A stretch of DNA of 11,364 nucleotides, from contig CAMQOJ010000086.1 of the NCBI GenBank assembly GCA_947003375.1, positions 1-11,364 on the forward strand, in the 5' to 3' direction. Of the stretch, positions 1-7,002 are shown piece after piece. This DNA comes from an uncultured Lachnospiraceae bacterium (GTDB lineage: Bacteria; Bacillota; Clostridia; Lachnospirales; Lachnospiraceae). The notes under the pieces were generated by a model that had not been told where the DNA came from, did not search any database, and worked only from the letters and a program-made list of their open reading frames with translations. The position numbers were made by a program, and so were the translations under genes. Every line of letters begins with the position of its first letter. The first letter of the stretch is position 1.

Positions 1-48
1 CGAGATCCTCATCTGTCTCGTGGGCTCGGAGATGTGTATAAGAGACAG
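1..48 (+). other. Illumina Nextera adapter contamination (not genomic)
   Basis: Bases 1-6 (CGAGAT) match the 3' end of the Illumina P7 primer, bases 7-14 (CCTCATCT) sit where the 8-nt i7 index belongs, bases 15-29 (GTCTCGTGGGCTCGG) are the Nextera read-2 sequence, and bases 30-48 (AGATGTGTATAAGAGACAG) are the Tn5 mosaic end. The order and lengths are exactly those of a Nextera library molecule, so this is untrimmed adapter joined to the contig end. Translated in the flhB frame it gives the artefact peptide MGSEMCIRDS, which must not be annotated as the start of a protein. Genomic sequence begins at base 49. Confidence 0.97.
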
Positions 49-286
49 CATCAAGTATGACCCCCAGGTGGCGGACGCGCCTTTGGTGATAGCCAAGGGT
101 GAGGATTATCTGGCAGCCCGGATCAAAGAAGTGGCTAAGGAGAACAACATCGAGATTGTAGAGAACAAGCCTTTGGCCCGGATGTTGTACGCCAATGTGG
201 ATATCGGGCAGGCGGTGCCACCGGAGCTGTATCAGGCGGTGGCGGAGGTGCTGGCTTTTGTATATCAGTTGCAAGGCAAGATTTAA
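49..286 (+). CDS. flhB: FlhB, flagellar export-gate switch protein (3' fragment)
   Basis: This is the C-terminal 78 codons of FlhB, which sits beside the flagellar type III export gate and switches substrate specificity from rod/hook to filament proteins. The visible part starts with IKYDPQVADAPLVIAKGEDY and continues through ENKPLARMLY and YQAVAEVLAFVY, the hallmark motifs of the cytoplasmic FlhB-C domain. In the family the autocleaving NPTH motif lies about eight residues before this IKYDP, so the cleavage site and the whole membrane domain are just outside the window. The gene is truncated by the contig end, with adapter fused to it, not by biology. It ends with TAA 42 nt before flhA, as expected for an flhB-flhA operon. 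The first complete codon is at base 50. Confidence 0.95.
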
Positions 287-328
287 AAACTATTGGGATT
301 CAGGGAATACAGGGAAGGAGAGGACAGC

Positions 329-2374
329 ATGAGCAATAAAATGGCGAGAACAGACGTTATGATAGCCATCTATGTGCTGATAGCGTTCATGATGTTTATC
401 GTGCCGTTGCCCGCCGGCATTCTGGACGTTTTTATGGCGTTCAATATTGCGGTGGCCTTTACGGTTCTGTTTGCCTGCATGTTCATCAAGGAAGTGCTTG
501 ATATGTCGTACTTCCCTACGATTCTTTTGTTTACTACCATTTTCCGGATAGCCATGAACGTGTCTTCCACAAGATTGATTTTGAAGACGGGCACCTCCGG
601 AAACGTGGTATTGACATTTGGACAGTTCGTAGGAGGCGGCGACCTGATTATCGGCGCGATTGTCTTCATCATTCTGATCATGATTCAGTTCCTGGTCATC
701 AACAAGGGCTCCGAGCGCGTGGCTGAGGTCACTGCCAGATTCACTCTGGACGCCATGCCCGGTAAGCAGATGGCCATCGACGCGGATCTGAATACGGGAG
801 CCATCGACGACAGGGAGGCCAAGGAGCGGCGTGACAAGATTCAGCAGGAGTCCAGCTTCTTCGGTTCCATGGACGGTGCCGTGAAGTATGTAAAAGGAGA
901 TGCCATAGCAGGCCTGCTGCTGACGGTCATCAACTTGCTGGGCGGCATCGCCATGGGCGTGCTGCGAAACGGCATGGATGTCATGACTGCGTTGGATAAT
1001 TATGGCATCCTCACCATCGGCGACGGACTGGTGAGCCAGATTCCCTCATTGCTCATCTCCCTGTCCACCGGTGTACTGGTCACAAAGGGAAGCAAGGAGT
1101 CAGAGTTCGGCCCGGCTATTGTAAGGCAGCTCTTCGGCATACCGAAGGTCATGTACATGGTGGGCGGGACGCTGACCTTTTTGTCGATATTTACCGATTT
1201 GAACACCATTCTGTTCCTGGGGATGGGCCTTGTCTTCATCGTGGGAGGCCGGATGATTGCCAGCAACCTGGAGACCAAGGCCATCGAGCAGGAGGTGGAC
1301 AGCGATGAGGAGGCAGCGGAGGAGATGCGCCAGCCTGAGAATGTGGCCAGCCTCCTGCAGGTAGACCCCATCGAGCTGGAGTTCGGATACGGAATCATTC
1401 CGCTGGCCGATGTGAACCAGGGCGGGGACCTGTTGGACCGCGTGGTCATGATCAGGCGGCAGATTGCGCTGGAGCTTGGTACTGTGGTGCCAATCATCCG
1501 TCTGCGGGACAATATCCAGCTCAACCCCAACCAGTATATCATCAAGATTAAAGGCATACAGGTCAGCGAAGGGGAGATTCTCTTCGACCACTACATGGCC
1601 ATGAACCCTGGCTATGTGGAGGAGGAGATTACGGGCATCCCTACCTTCGAGCCTTCCTTCCATCTGCCTGCCATCTGGATTACTGAGGGGCAGAGGGAAC
1701 GGGCGGAGAGCCTGGGCTATAACGTGGTGGATCCGCCATCCATCATTGCCACCCATCTGACGGAGATTATCCGGCAGCACATCGATGAGCTGCTGAGCAG
1801 GCAGGATGTACAGAATCTGGTGAATAATATGAAGGAGACCAACCCCTCTCTGGTGGAGGAGCTGGTGCCCAAGCTCCTGGGGCTGGGAGAGATTCAAAAA
1901 GTGCTGCAGAACCTGCTGAAGGAGGGCATTTCCATCCGCGACCTCTTGACCGTCATGGAGACGCTGGCGGACTACGCGCCGGCTACCAGGGATACGGATA
2001 TCCTGACGGAATATGTCAGGCAGAGCCTGAAGCGGGCAATCTCTACGAAGTATTTCCCGCCTCATGAGACCACCAATGTGGTCACGCTGGATCCCAAGGT
2101 GGAGCAGGAGATCATGGGCAGTGTGAAGCAGACGGAAAACGGCGCTTTCCTGAATCTGGATCCAAACAGGTCCAGGGCGATTATCGATTCGGTGGGCAAG
2201 GAGGTCCAGAAGCTGGAGAACCTTGGAAAGAATCCGATTGTGATCACTTCCCCCATTGTGCGTATGTATTTCAAGAGATTGACAGAAGATTATTACAGGG
2301 AACTGGTCGTGGTGTCATATAATGAAGTGGAGACGAATGTGGAATTACAGTCTGTGGGGATGGTGACAGCATAA
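329..2374 (+). CDS. flhA: FlhA, flagellar type III export gate protein
   Basis: FlhA (FHIPEP family) forms the membrane-embedded export gate with FlhB and FliPQR and uses its large cytoplasmic domain to dock chaperone-substrate complexes. The 681-residue product has the usual length. Hydrophobic segments fill roughly residues 10-125 and 190-315. The family signature RIAMNVSSTR lies at 73-82, and the conserved cytoplasmic loop with MPGKQMAIDADLN (about 143-155) is intact; aspartates in this loop are implicated in proton coupling in Salmonella. The soluble C-terminal domain follows from about residue 325. The start is ATG 329, eight nt after AGGAG (316-320); an in-frame TTG at 293 would add 12 residues that contain the ribosome binding site, so it is rejected. 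One nt separates its stop from flhF, indicating cotranscription. Confidence 0.97.
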   Translation: MSNKMARTDVMIAIYVLIAFMMFIVPLPAGILDVFMAFNIAVAFTVLFACMFIKEVLDMSYFPTILLFTTIFRIAMNVSSTRLILKTGTSGNVVLTFGQFVGGGDLIIGAIVFIILIMIQFLVINKGSERVAEVTARFTLDAMPGKQMAIDADLNTGAIDDREAKERRDKIQQESSFFGSMDGAVKYVKGDAIAGLLLTVINLLGGIAMGVLRNGMDVMTALDNYGILTIGDGLVSQIPSLLISLSTGVLVTKGSKESEFGPAIVRQLFGIPKVMYMVGGTLTFLSIFTDLNTILFLGMGLVFIVGGRMIASNLETKAIEQEVDSDEEAAEEMRQPENVASLLQVDPIELEFGYGIIPLADVNQGGDLLDRVVMIRRQIALELGTVVPIIRLRDNIQLNPNQYIIKIKGIQVSEGEILFDHYMAMNPGYVEEEITGIPTFEPSFHLPAIWITEGQRERAESLGYNVVDPPSIIATHLTEIIRQHIDELLSRQDVQNLVNNMKETNPSLVEELVPKLLGLGEIQKVLQNLLKEGISIRDLLTVMETLADYAPATRDTDILTEYVRQSLKRAISTKYFPPHETTNVVTLDPKVEQEIMGSVKQTENGAFLNLDPNRSRAIIDSVGKEVQKLENLGKNPIVITSPIVRMYFKRLTEDYYRELVVVSYNEVETNVELQSVGMVTA

Positions 2375-2375
2375 A

Positions 2376-3656
2376 ATGATAATCAAGAAGTTTTTGGGCA
2401 AAACGGAAGAGGAGGCGGTGGAGGCTGCCAAAAAGGAGCTGGGAAGCGGCGTTGTCATCATGAACGTGAAGATTGTGAAGCGCAAGGGCGTGATGGCGCT
2501 GTTTCAGCCAAAGATGACTGAGGTCACTGTGGCCCTTGAGGAGGAGAACGATGCGAAGCGCCCCCCGCGCCGGGAGGGAATCACCGCATCGGCGGGGAAT
2601 CCGGCTGCGGCGCGGACCCTGCTCCAGGGGGGACGCCCCATAGCCGGTGGGGAGAGCGCACAGAGGGAGGAGAGCCTTTTGGAGGACAGGGCCTCCATCG
2701 AGAAGAAGCTGGACAATCTCCAGAACCTTCTGGTGAGCCGCTTCCAACAGAGCGAGATGGAGCGCAAGGAGATTCTTGAGGACAACGACGGGGAGGCGGA
2801 GGGACCTGAGGATGATGAGGAGGCGGAGGAGAAGGAAGAGGTCACCGAGCAGCAGCGCTTCATGAAGCTTCTGTATAACACCATGTTGGAGAGCGAGGTG
2901 GACGAAAAGTACGCCAACCAGATAGTGGATGAGATAGACGTATCGGGGCAGGCCAATCTTCCCTTTGACTATATCCTTGGGGATGTGTACCAGAAGATGA
3001 TTCTGAAGTTCGGCAGGGCGGAGGGAATCATCCAGGCGGAAGGACATCCCAAAATCGTGGTCTTCATGGGGCCTACAGGGGTGGGAAAGACCACCACCAT
3101 AGCCAAGATTGCCAGCGACTATGTGGTGGAGGAGAAGAAGAGGGTGGCGCTGCTTACGGCGGACACCTATCGGATTGCGGCGGTAGACCAACTGCGCACT
3201 TATGCCAATATCCTGGAGGTGCCTTTCCGGGTCATCTATTCCGAGGACGAGGCCAGGGAAGCCATACAGGAGTTCGCGGAGTATGACTATATCTTCGTGG
3301 ACACGGCGGGACATTCTCATCAGAATGAAGAGCAGCTTACCCATATGAAGAACCTGGTGCAGGTGGTGCAGGAGATGGGGGACATTCAGGTCTTTCTGGT
3401 GCTTTCCGCCACCACGAAATACAGGGATTTGCTGAAAATCGTGTCCCGGTACAATCAGATTGCGGAGTATCAGCTGATATTCACGAAGCTGGATGAGACG
3501 GATGTACTGGGGAACCTGCTGAATATAAAGCTGTACACGGAGACCCCCATCGCTTTCGTGACTTATGGGCAGAATGTACCGAATGATATCGAGCAGTTCA
3601 ATCCGCAGAAGACGGTGAAGCAGATTTTGAGCAAGAAGCAGGAGCGGAATGCGTGA
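2376..3656 (+). CDS. flhF: FlhF, SRP-type GTPase for flagellar placement
   Basis: FlhF is a signal-recognition-particle-type GTPase that helps place new flagella and is regulated by FlhG. The 426-residue protein starts MIIKKFLGKTEEEAVEAAKK, typical of the FlhF B domain. A variable, charged stretch rich in Glu and Asp (about 65-160) precedes the NG GTPase domain. G1 is GPTGVGKT at 232-239, the TADTYRIAAVDQLR element follows, G3 is DTAGHS at 309-314, and G4 is TKLDE at 370-374. The family usually has Arg in G3 (DTAGR); here it is His313. The protein is longer than the roughly 366-residue Bacillus FlhF because of the acidic linker. It starts one nt after the flhA stop, with only a G-rich stretch (2354-2360) as a weak ribosome binding site, which suggests translational coupling. 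Confidence 0.95.
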   Translation: MIIKKFLGKTEEEAVEAAKKELGSGVVIMNVKIVKRKGVMALFQPKMTEVTVALEEENDAKRPPRREGITASAGNPAAARTLLQGGRPIAGGESAQREESLLEDRASIEKKLDNLQNLLVSRFQQSEMERKEILEDNDGEAEGPEDDEEAEEKEEVTEQQRFMKLLYNTMLESEVDEKYANQIVDEIDVSGQANLPFDYILGDVYQKMILKFGRAEGIIQAEGHPKIVVFMGPTGVGKTTTIAKIASDYVVEEKKRVALLTADTYRIAAVDQLRTYANILEVPFRVIYSEDEAREAIQEFAEYDYIFVDTAGHSHQNEEQLTHMKNLVQVVQEMGDIQVFLVLSATTKYRDLLKIVSRYNQIAEYQLIFTKLDETDVLGNLLNIKLYTETPIAFVTYGQNVPNDIEQFNPQKTVKQILSKKQERNA

Positions 3657-3664
3657 TGATGAAA

Positions 3665-3700
3665 TGGAAGCGGAGCATTCCGTGGAAGTGGGGCATTCCA
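3665..3700 (+). repeat. Two tandem copies of the 18-nt GAAG-NN-GRG-CATTC repeat
   Basis: Two adjacent 18-nt units, TGGAAGCGGAGCATTCCG (3665-3682) and TGGAAGTGGGGCATTCCA (3683-3700), agree at 15 of 18 positions. Each also matches 13 of 18 positions of the unit repeated in the sigD leader (7003-7075) once the two are aligned. They fill the gap between flhF and the real flhG start, 16 nt before the flhG Shine-Dalgarno. The frame of flhG stays open through them and would read E-A-E-H-S-V-E-V-G-H-S. Confidence 0.75.
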
Positions 3701-3710
3701 GGACTGGAAT
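3695..3710 (+). repeat. Inverted repeat upstream of the flhG ribosome binding site
   Basis: ATTCCAG (3695-3701) and CTGGAAT (3704-3710) are perfect inverse complements around GA. In RNA this would fold as a 6-bp stem with a 4-nt GGAC loop, six nt before the AAGGAGG of flhG. It could protect a processed 5' end or tune flhF/flhG coupling; this role is inference. There is no T-tract, so it is not a terminator. Confidence 0.5.
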
Positions 3711-3716
3711 ATACGC

Positions 3717-3723
3717 AAGGAGG
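3717..3723 (+). promoter_or_regulatory. Ribosome binding site that fixes the flhG start
   Basis: AAGGAGG lies six nt before ATG 3730. It is the best Shine-Dalgarno in this stretch and decides against the longer reading from ATG 3649, which overlaps the flhF stop and has AGGAG only four nt away. Confidence 0.85.
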
Positions 3724-3729
3724 CAAGAG

Positions 3730-4605
3730 ATGGACCAGGCAGAACAATTACGAATCCTAAAAGCAGGCCAGCAGCAGTCCAAACCGTTAGCCCGTGTCAT
3801 CGCTGTCACCAGCGGCAAAGGCGGCGTGGGCAAATCCAATACCTCTATCAATCTGGCAATCCAGTTCAAGAAAATGGGGAAGAGGGTCGTCATCCTGGAC
3901 GCGGATTTCGGCCTGGCGAATATAGAAATCATGTTTGGCGCTGTACCGGAGCATAATCTCTGTGATATGATTTATCAGGGGAAGGGCATCATGGATATCA
4001 TCACATGGGGCCCCATGGAGGTGGGATTCATTTCCGGCGGGAGCGGCATCGTGGGGATGTCCAACCTGAGCCGGGACTACCTGAATTATATCATCCAGAA
4101 CCTGGCCCAGCTAGACAGCATCGCCGACATCATCATCGTGGACACGGGAGCGGGCATCTCTGACGCTGTGCTGGAATTCCTCATAGCCAGCGGGGAGATT
4201 CTCCTGGTGACCACGCCGGAGCCCACATCCATCACAGACTCCTATTCGCTGGTGAAGGCCCTGTATCGTCATCCGAAGTTCGATGCGGACACCATGAAGG
4301 TGAAGCTAATCGCCAACAGGGTGCAGAAAGAATCGGAGGGCGAGATTCTCTTCAACAAGCTGAACGCGGTGATAGAGAGGTATCTGAAGGTGCCCATGAC
4401 ATATCTGGGTTATGTGCCGGAGGATTCCCAGCTGCCCAAGTCGGTGATGCAGCAGGTGCCGGTGTCCCTGCACAATCCGTCAGCCAAGTCCACGGCGGCT
4501 TACGGGCGCATAGCGGCCAGGCTCCTGGATAAAGAGGAGGCGCAGAGGCAGCCCAAGCGAGGGATGGCGGCATTTTTTTCACATATCATTACCAGAAAAC
4601 GGTAA
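3730..4605 (+). CDS. flhG: FlhG (YlxH), MinD-like ATPase controlling flagellar number
   Basis: FlhG is a MinD/ParA-type ATPase that binds the membrane, stimulates the FlhF GTPase and limits flagellar number and position. The 291-residue product begins MDQAEQLR, the conserved N-terminal motif by which FlhG activates FlhF, which supports ATG 3730 as start. The deviant Walker A SGKGGVGKS is at 28-36; VVILDADFGLANIEIMFG and IIIVDTGAGISD follow as the switch and Walker B-type segments. The C-terminus (GMAAFFSHIITRKR) is amphipathic and basic, as expected for a membrane-targeting helix. Length is close to Bacillus YlxH (about 298). A 73-nt gap from flhF carries two 18-nt repeats and a small hairpin. 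If ATG 3649 were used instead, 27 residues would be added. Confidence 0.94.
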   Translation: MDQAEQLRILKAGQQQSKPLARVIAVTSGKGGVGKSNTSINLAIQFKKMGKRVVILDADFGLANIEIMFGAVPEHNLCDMIYQGKGIMDIITWGPMEVGFISGGSGIVGMSNLSRDYLNYIIQNLAQLDSIADIIIVDTGAGISDAVLEFLIASGEILLVTTPEPTSITDSYSLVKALYRHPKFDADTMKVKLIANRVQKESEGEILFNKLNAVIERYLKVPMTYLGYVPEDSQLPKSVMQQVPVSLHNPSAKSTAAYGRIAARLLDKEEAQRQPKRGMAAFFSHIITRKR

Positions 4606-4632
4606 AATGAACAGTAAAGGCAGGTGGTTGTT

Positions 4633-5370
4633 ATGTTTTCCAAATTTATATCAATCGGGGATAAGATTGAGCTGCAGGTTGTGTCCCATGAGTATGAAGA
4701 GAAGCCGGATACTCCGGTCAGGGTGTACCACAGCGAGGTGAATGAAATCCAGTCCGAGGACACTATCGAGATTAAGATGCCCATGGAGAAGACGAAATTG
4801 ATCCTGCTTCCCATCGACAGCGAGTACGATATGGTATTCTACGGATCCAGCGGCCTGTTCCAGTGCCTGGGCAGAATCATCGACCGTTACAAGAGCAACA
4901 ATACCTATCTGCTCTTGGTGGAGATGACCAGCAATCTGCGCAAATACCAGCGGCGCGAGTTCTATCGTCTGCGCTGCGCGCTGGAGATGCATGCAAGGGC
5001 TCTCAGGGAGGATGAGATACAGACTGTGGAGAGCAGGATGCCCTATTCCCTGGCAAACGACCTTCCGCTGAAGGAGAGCGTCATCGTGGACATCAGCGGC
5101 GGGGGCTTGCGCTTCGTGTCCACCCACGCCTTTAAACAGGGCAGCCTCCTGTACTGCTGCTACCATTTGATGAATGGCGGGGAGCACAAGAAGTACGAGG
5201 TGATCAGCAAGGTGATAAGCTGCATAGAGCTGGACAACCGCCCCGGCACCTTCGAGCATCGGGTGCAGTACTATGACATAGATCCGACTGAGCGGGAGGA
5301 GATCATCAAATACATTTTCGAGGAAGAGCGCAAGAGCAGACAGAAGAAGCGTTTTAATTCTGAGACATAA
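4633..5370 (+). CDS. YcgR/FlgZ-like PilZ protein, c-di-GMP receptor
   Basis: This 245-residue protein has the two-domain layout of YcgR-type flagellar brakes: an N-terminal beta-barrel domain (about 1-100) and a C-terminal PilZ domain (about 105-235). The c-di-GMP contacts are present: RREFYR with Arg108 and Arg112 of the RxxxR motif, and DISGGG at 153-158 fitting D/NxSxxG. Proteins of this type bind c-di-GMP and slow or stop the motor. The start is ATG 4633, five nt after AGGTGG (4622-4627); a GTG at 4624 would add three residues and overlap that site. It lies 27 nt after flhG. Position between flhG and cheC ties it to motility, but whether it acts on the motor or on another partner is inference. 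Confidence 0.9.
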   Translation: MFSKFISIGDKIELQVVSHEYEEKPDTPVRVYHSEVNEIQSEDTIEIKMPMEKTKLILLPIDSEYDMVFYGSSGLFQCLGRIIDRYKSNNTYLLLVEMTSNLRKYQRREFYRLRCALEMHARALREDEIQTVESRMPYSLANDLPLKESVIVDISGGGLRFVSTHAFKQGSLLYCCYHLMNGGEHKKYEVISKVISCIELDNRPGTFEHRVQYYDIDPTEREEIIKYIFEEERKSRQKKRFNSET

Positions 5371-5375
5371 TGACA

Positions 5376-5388
5376 GGCGCATGGCGCC
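5376..5388 (+). repeat. Small GC-rich inverted repeat in the cheC leader
   Basis: GGCGC (5376-5380) and GCGCC (5384-5388) are inverse complements around ATG, five nt after the PilZ-gene stop. It is the first of two possible hairpins in the 73-nt gap before cheC. There is no following T-run, so termination is unlikely. Confidence 0.35.
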
Positions 5389-5414
5389 AGCGAATGCGGA
5401 GAATTTTATTGGTA

Positions 5415-5432
5415 TGCGTGCCAGGGCACGCA
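5415..5432 (+). repeat. Hairpin next to the cheC ribosome binding site
   Basis: TGCGTGCC (5415-5422) and GGCACGCA (5425-5432) are perfect inverse complements around AG. As RNA this gives a 7-bp GC-rich stem with a 4-nt CAGG loop, ending one nt before the GGGGG ribosome binding site of cheC (5434-5438). It could limit or tune translation, or guard a cleaved 5' end. The structure is seen; the role is inference. Confidence 0.55.
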
Positions 5433-5443
5433 CGGGGGTATAT

Positions 5444-6067
5444 ATGAAAGACGTTAACTTGGATCATGTTTCGCAACAGTATTATGATGTGCTGAAGGAG
5501 ATCGGCAATATCGGCGCCGGCAATGCCATGACGGCATTGTCCCAGATGCTACAGTGCAAGGTGGACATGAAGGTGCCGCAGGTCAGGCTGCTGGAGTTTT
5601 CCGAGGTGGGGGAGCTCATGGGCGGTGAGGAACAGATTATGGCGGCCGTGCTGCTGGCCGTGGAGGGCGACATCACGGGATACATGATGTTCATGGTGGA
5701 GGAGATGAGCGCCAGGCATCTGATAGGCAAGATTACCGGCGGAATGCTGCCGGAGGGAACAGAGTTCGAGGAGATGGGTCTGTCAGCCATGCAGGAGGTG
5801 GGGAACATCATCACCGGCGCTTACCTGAATTCCCTGTCTTCTATGACCAACATGAAGGTGTTCCCGTCCCCGCCAGCGGTGACAGTGGACATGGCCGGAG
5901 CTATCCTGAGCGTTCCTGCCATCCAGTTCGGAATCTATGGGGATAAGATTTTGCTGATTCAGTCCCAGTTCTACGATGAAGTGCAGCTGGACGGATACTT
6001 CATACTGATTCCTGACCTGGAGTCTTATGAGAAGATCCTGACGGCGCTGGGCGTACCTATGGCATAA
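5444..6067 (+). CDS. cheC: CheC, CheY-P phosphatase of the chemotaxis pathway
   Basis: CheC removes phosphate from CheY-P and, bound to CheD, provides adaptation feedback in Gram-positive chemotaxis. The 207-residue product has both copies of the phosphatase motif [D/S]-x3-E-x2-N-x22-P: D15/E19/N22 with P45, and S114/E118/N121 with P144. Both active sites therefore look competent. Length matches Bacillus CheC (about 209). The start is ATG 5444 behind GGGGG (5434-5438); an upstream in-frame ATG at 5381 lies in the loop of a possible hairpin, lacks a ribosome binding site and would add 21 residues unlike the family. In Bacillus cheB-cheA-cheW precede cheC; here the PilZ gene does. Confidence 0.95.
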   Translation: MKDVNLDHVSQQYYDVLKEIGNIGAGNAMTALSQMLQCKVDMKVPQVRLLEFSEVGELMGGEEQIMAAVLLAVEGDITGYMMFMVEEMSARHLIGKITGGMLPEGTEFEEMGLSAMQEVGNIITGAYLNSLSSMTNMKVFPSPPAVTVDMAGAILSVPAIQFGIYGDKILLIQSQFYDEVQLDGYFILIPDLESYEKILTALGVPMA

Positions 6068-6137
6068 TATAAATTATAGAGATTTTTTCTCCGTGGAAAG
6101 TAAAAAATAGCGGAAGAAAAGGATATGGAAGTGGCGC

Positions 6138-6632
6138 ATGAGTGAGATATTGAAAGTAGGAATAGCAGATTTGAAGACCTGCACAAGCCCCAACGGAGTG
6201 ATGACTCTGGGGCTGGGCTCCTGTGTGGGAATCGCAATCAGGGATCCGATGAATAAGATTGGCGGCCTGGTACATATCATGCTGCCGGACAGCAAGGCGA
6301 TTACGGGAGGCCAGCACAATATCGCCAAGTTCGCGGATACGGGCATCGAGGAGCTGGTCAGGCAGATGGAGCGGCTGGGAGCCAGGCGCGTCCGCATGGT
6401 GGCGAAGATTGCCGGCGGCGCCAATATGTTCAATTTCCAGGGCGGCGGCACCAATGCCGTTGGGAAGGTAGGAGAGCGGAACGTGGAGGCGGTCAAGGCC
6501 AAGCTCAGGCAGCTGAACATCCCTATCCAGGCGGCGGATACCGGACTGAATTACGGAAGGACGGTCATCTTCTACCCGGAGACAGGGGCCTATCACATCC
6601 GTGCGGTGGGTAAGCCGGAGAAGGTCATATAA
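6138..6632 (+). CDS. cheD: CheD, chemoreceptor glutamine deamidase
   Basis: CheD deamidates specific glutamines on chemoreceptors and binds CheC, stimulating its CheY-P phosphatase activity. The 164-residue product has the usual length and the full catalytic set: Cys29 in GLGSCVG, His46 in GGLVHIMLP and Thr23, with the same spacing as the C27/H44/T21 triad of Thermotoga CheD. GAKxxGGANMF-like sequence (AKIAGGANMF) and GLNYGRTVIF near the C-terminus are also family features. It follows cheC after a 70-nt AT-rich gap (6068-6137) in which no convincing promoter or terminator was seen. GGAAG (6127-6131) lies six nt before the ATG and serves as ribosome binding site; that stretch also resembles the 18-nt repeat found before flhG. 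Confidence 0.96.
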   Translation: MSEILKVGIADLKTCTSPNGVMTLGLGSCVGIAIRDPMNKIGGLVHIMLPDSKAITGGQHNIAKFADTGIEELVRQMERLGARRVRMVAKIAGGANMFNFQGGGTNAVGKVGERNVEAVKAKLRQLNIPIQAADTGLNYGRTVIFYPETGAYHIRAVGKPEKVI

Positions 6633-6635
6633 ATA

Positions 6636-6653
6636 TTGAAGAAGGTCATTCAC
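6636..6653 (+). repeat. Single copy of the 18-nt GAAG repeat
   Basis: TTGAAGAAGGTCATTCAC matches the sigD-leader unit TTGAAGAAGAGCATTCAA at 15 of 18 positions. It fills most of the 35-nt gap between cheD and the next gene and ends two nt before the latter's GGGAAGG ribosome binding site. Its GAA-GAA-GGT-CAT-TCA phase is in frame with that gene, with no stop between. Confidence 0.65.
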
Positions 6654-6667
6654 AAGGGAAGGTATAT

Positions 6668-6940
6668 ATGAACAGGAAGAACATACCGCTACTTCTGATG
6701 CTTACTGCCGGGGCAGTGACATGCATCATCACTTATATGAAAAAGTATCCTGTACACATACAGCTGATTGCCCTGTTCACGGTGCTGTTGGTCTTCTATG
6801 TGCTGGGAAGCGTACTGGTATGGACGGTGGGGTATTTCGAGAAGCAGAACGAGGAAAAGCGGGGAGAAGAGGGCGAGGTCATCGAAAAGGATTCGGAGAA
6901 TCCAGAGGGTGCAGAACAGAAGGACGGCCAGGAAGAATAA
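6668..6940 (+). CDS. Small two-helix membrane protein of unknown function
   Basis: I do not recognise this 90-residue protein. Two hydrophobic segments (about residues 5-24 and 31-56) are joined by a short basic loop (MKKYPVH), followed by an acidic, hydrophilic tail (about 58-90) rich in Glu and Gly. By the positive-inside rule the tail orientation is uncertain, since both basic patches are short. ATG 6668 is preceded by GGGAAGG (6656-6662) at five nt. Position between cheD and sigD and the short gap to cheD suggest it is part of the motility operon. It might be a small partner of the flagellar base or of a chemoreceptor array, but nothing in the sequence shows that. The neighbouring gene order in Bacillus has no gene here. 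Confidence 0.75.
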   Translation: MNRKNIPLLLMLTAGAVTCIITYMKKYPVHIQLIALFTVLLVFYVLGSVLVWTVGYFEKQNEEKRGEEGEVIEKDSENPEGAEQKDGQEE

Positions 6941-6964
6941 AAAGCGCTTATATGTAAAATGCGC

Positions 6965-6993
6965 TTGACGCGTCAGGCGATGTCTGGCATAAT
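6965..6993 (+). promoter_or_regulatory. Sigma-A type promoter for sigD
   Basis: TTGACG (6965-6970) and CATAAT (6988-6993) are separated by 17 nt and match the -35/-10 consensus at 5 of 6 positions each. Transcription would begin near 7000, giving sigD a leader of about 100 nt that contains the four 18-nt repeats. This would let the housekeeping sigma factor drive sigD independently of the long upstream operon. Confidence 0.7.
6966..6975. promoter_or_regulatory. Palindrome over the sigD -35 element, possible operator
   Basis: TGACGCGTCA is a perfect 10-bp palindrome that overlaps five of the six bases of the -35 hexamer. A regulator bound here would block the promoter. GGCGAT also occurs twice, at 6976-6981 and 6995-7000, on either side of the -10. 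No regulator can be named from sequence. Confidence 0.3.
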
Positions 6994-7002
6994 GGGCGAT
7001 AT

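Noticed and set aside
611..616. TTGACA hexamer inside flhA
   Set aside because: No matching -10 at suitable spacing, and it is within a conserved coding region.
3649..3729. Extended N-terminus of FlhG from ATG 3649
   Set aside because: It overlaps the flhF stop, has poorly spaced AGGAG, reads through the repeat, and the conserved DQAEQLR motif directly follows ATG 3730, which has an ideal ribosome binding site.
2271..3932. Long open frame on the - strand (553 codons), and similar ones at 1100-2065 and 4651-5433
   Set aside because: They lie opposite well-supported flhA, flhF, flhG and pilZ genes, have no recognisable domains and low-complexity Leu/His-rich translations; they are frame shadows of GC-rich coding sequence.
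4573..4579. Run of seven T in flhG as a frameshift or phase-variation site
   Set aside because: The frame is intact and the C-terminal amphipathic helix follows normally; a single T7 run is no evidence of programmed slippage.
6080..6092. GAGA-TTTTT-TCTC in the gap between cheC and cheD as a terminator
   Set aside because: A 4-bp AT-containing stem with no T-run after it is too weak; cheC and cheD are expected to be cotranscribed.
6942..6966. AAGCGC ... GCGCTT inverted repeat after the small membrane gene as a terminator
   Set aside because: The stem is only 6 bp with a 13-nt loop and no T-tract follows; it overlaps the sigD -35 region.
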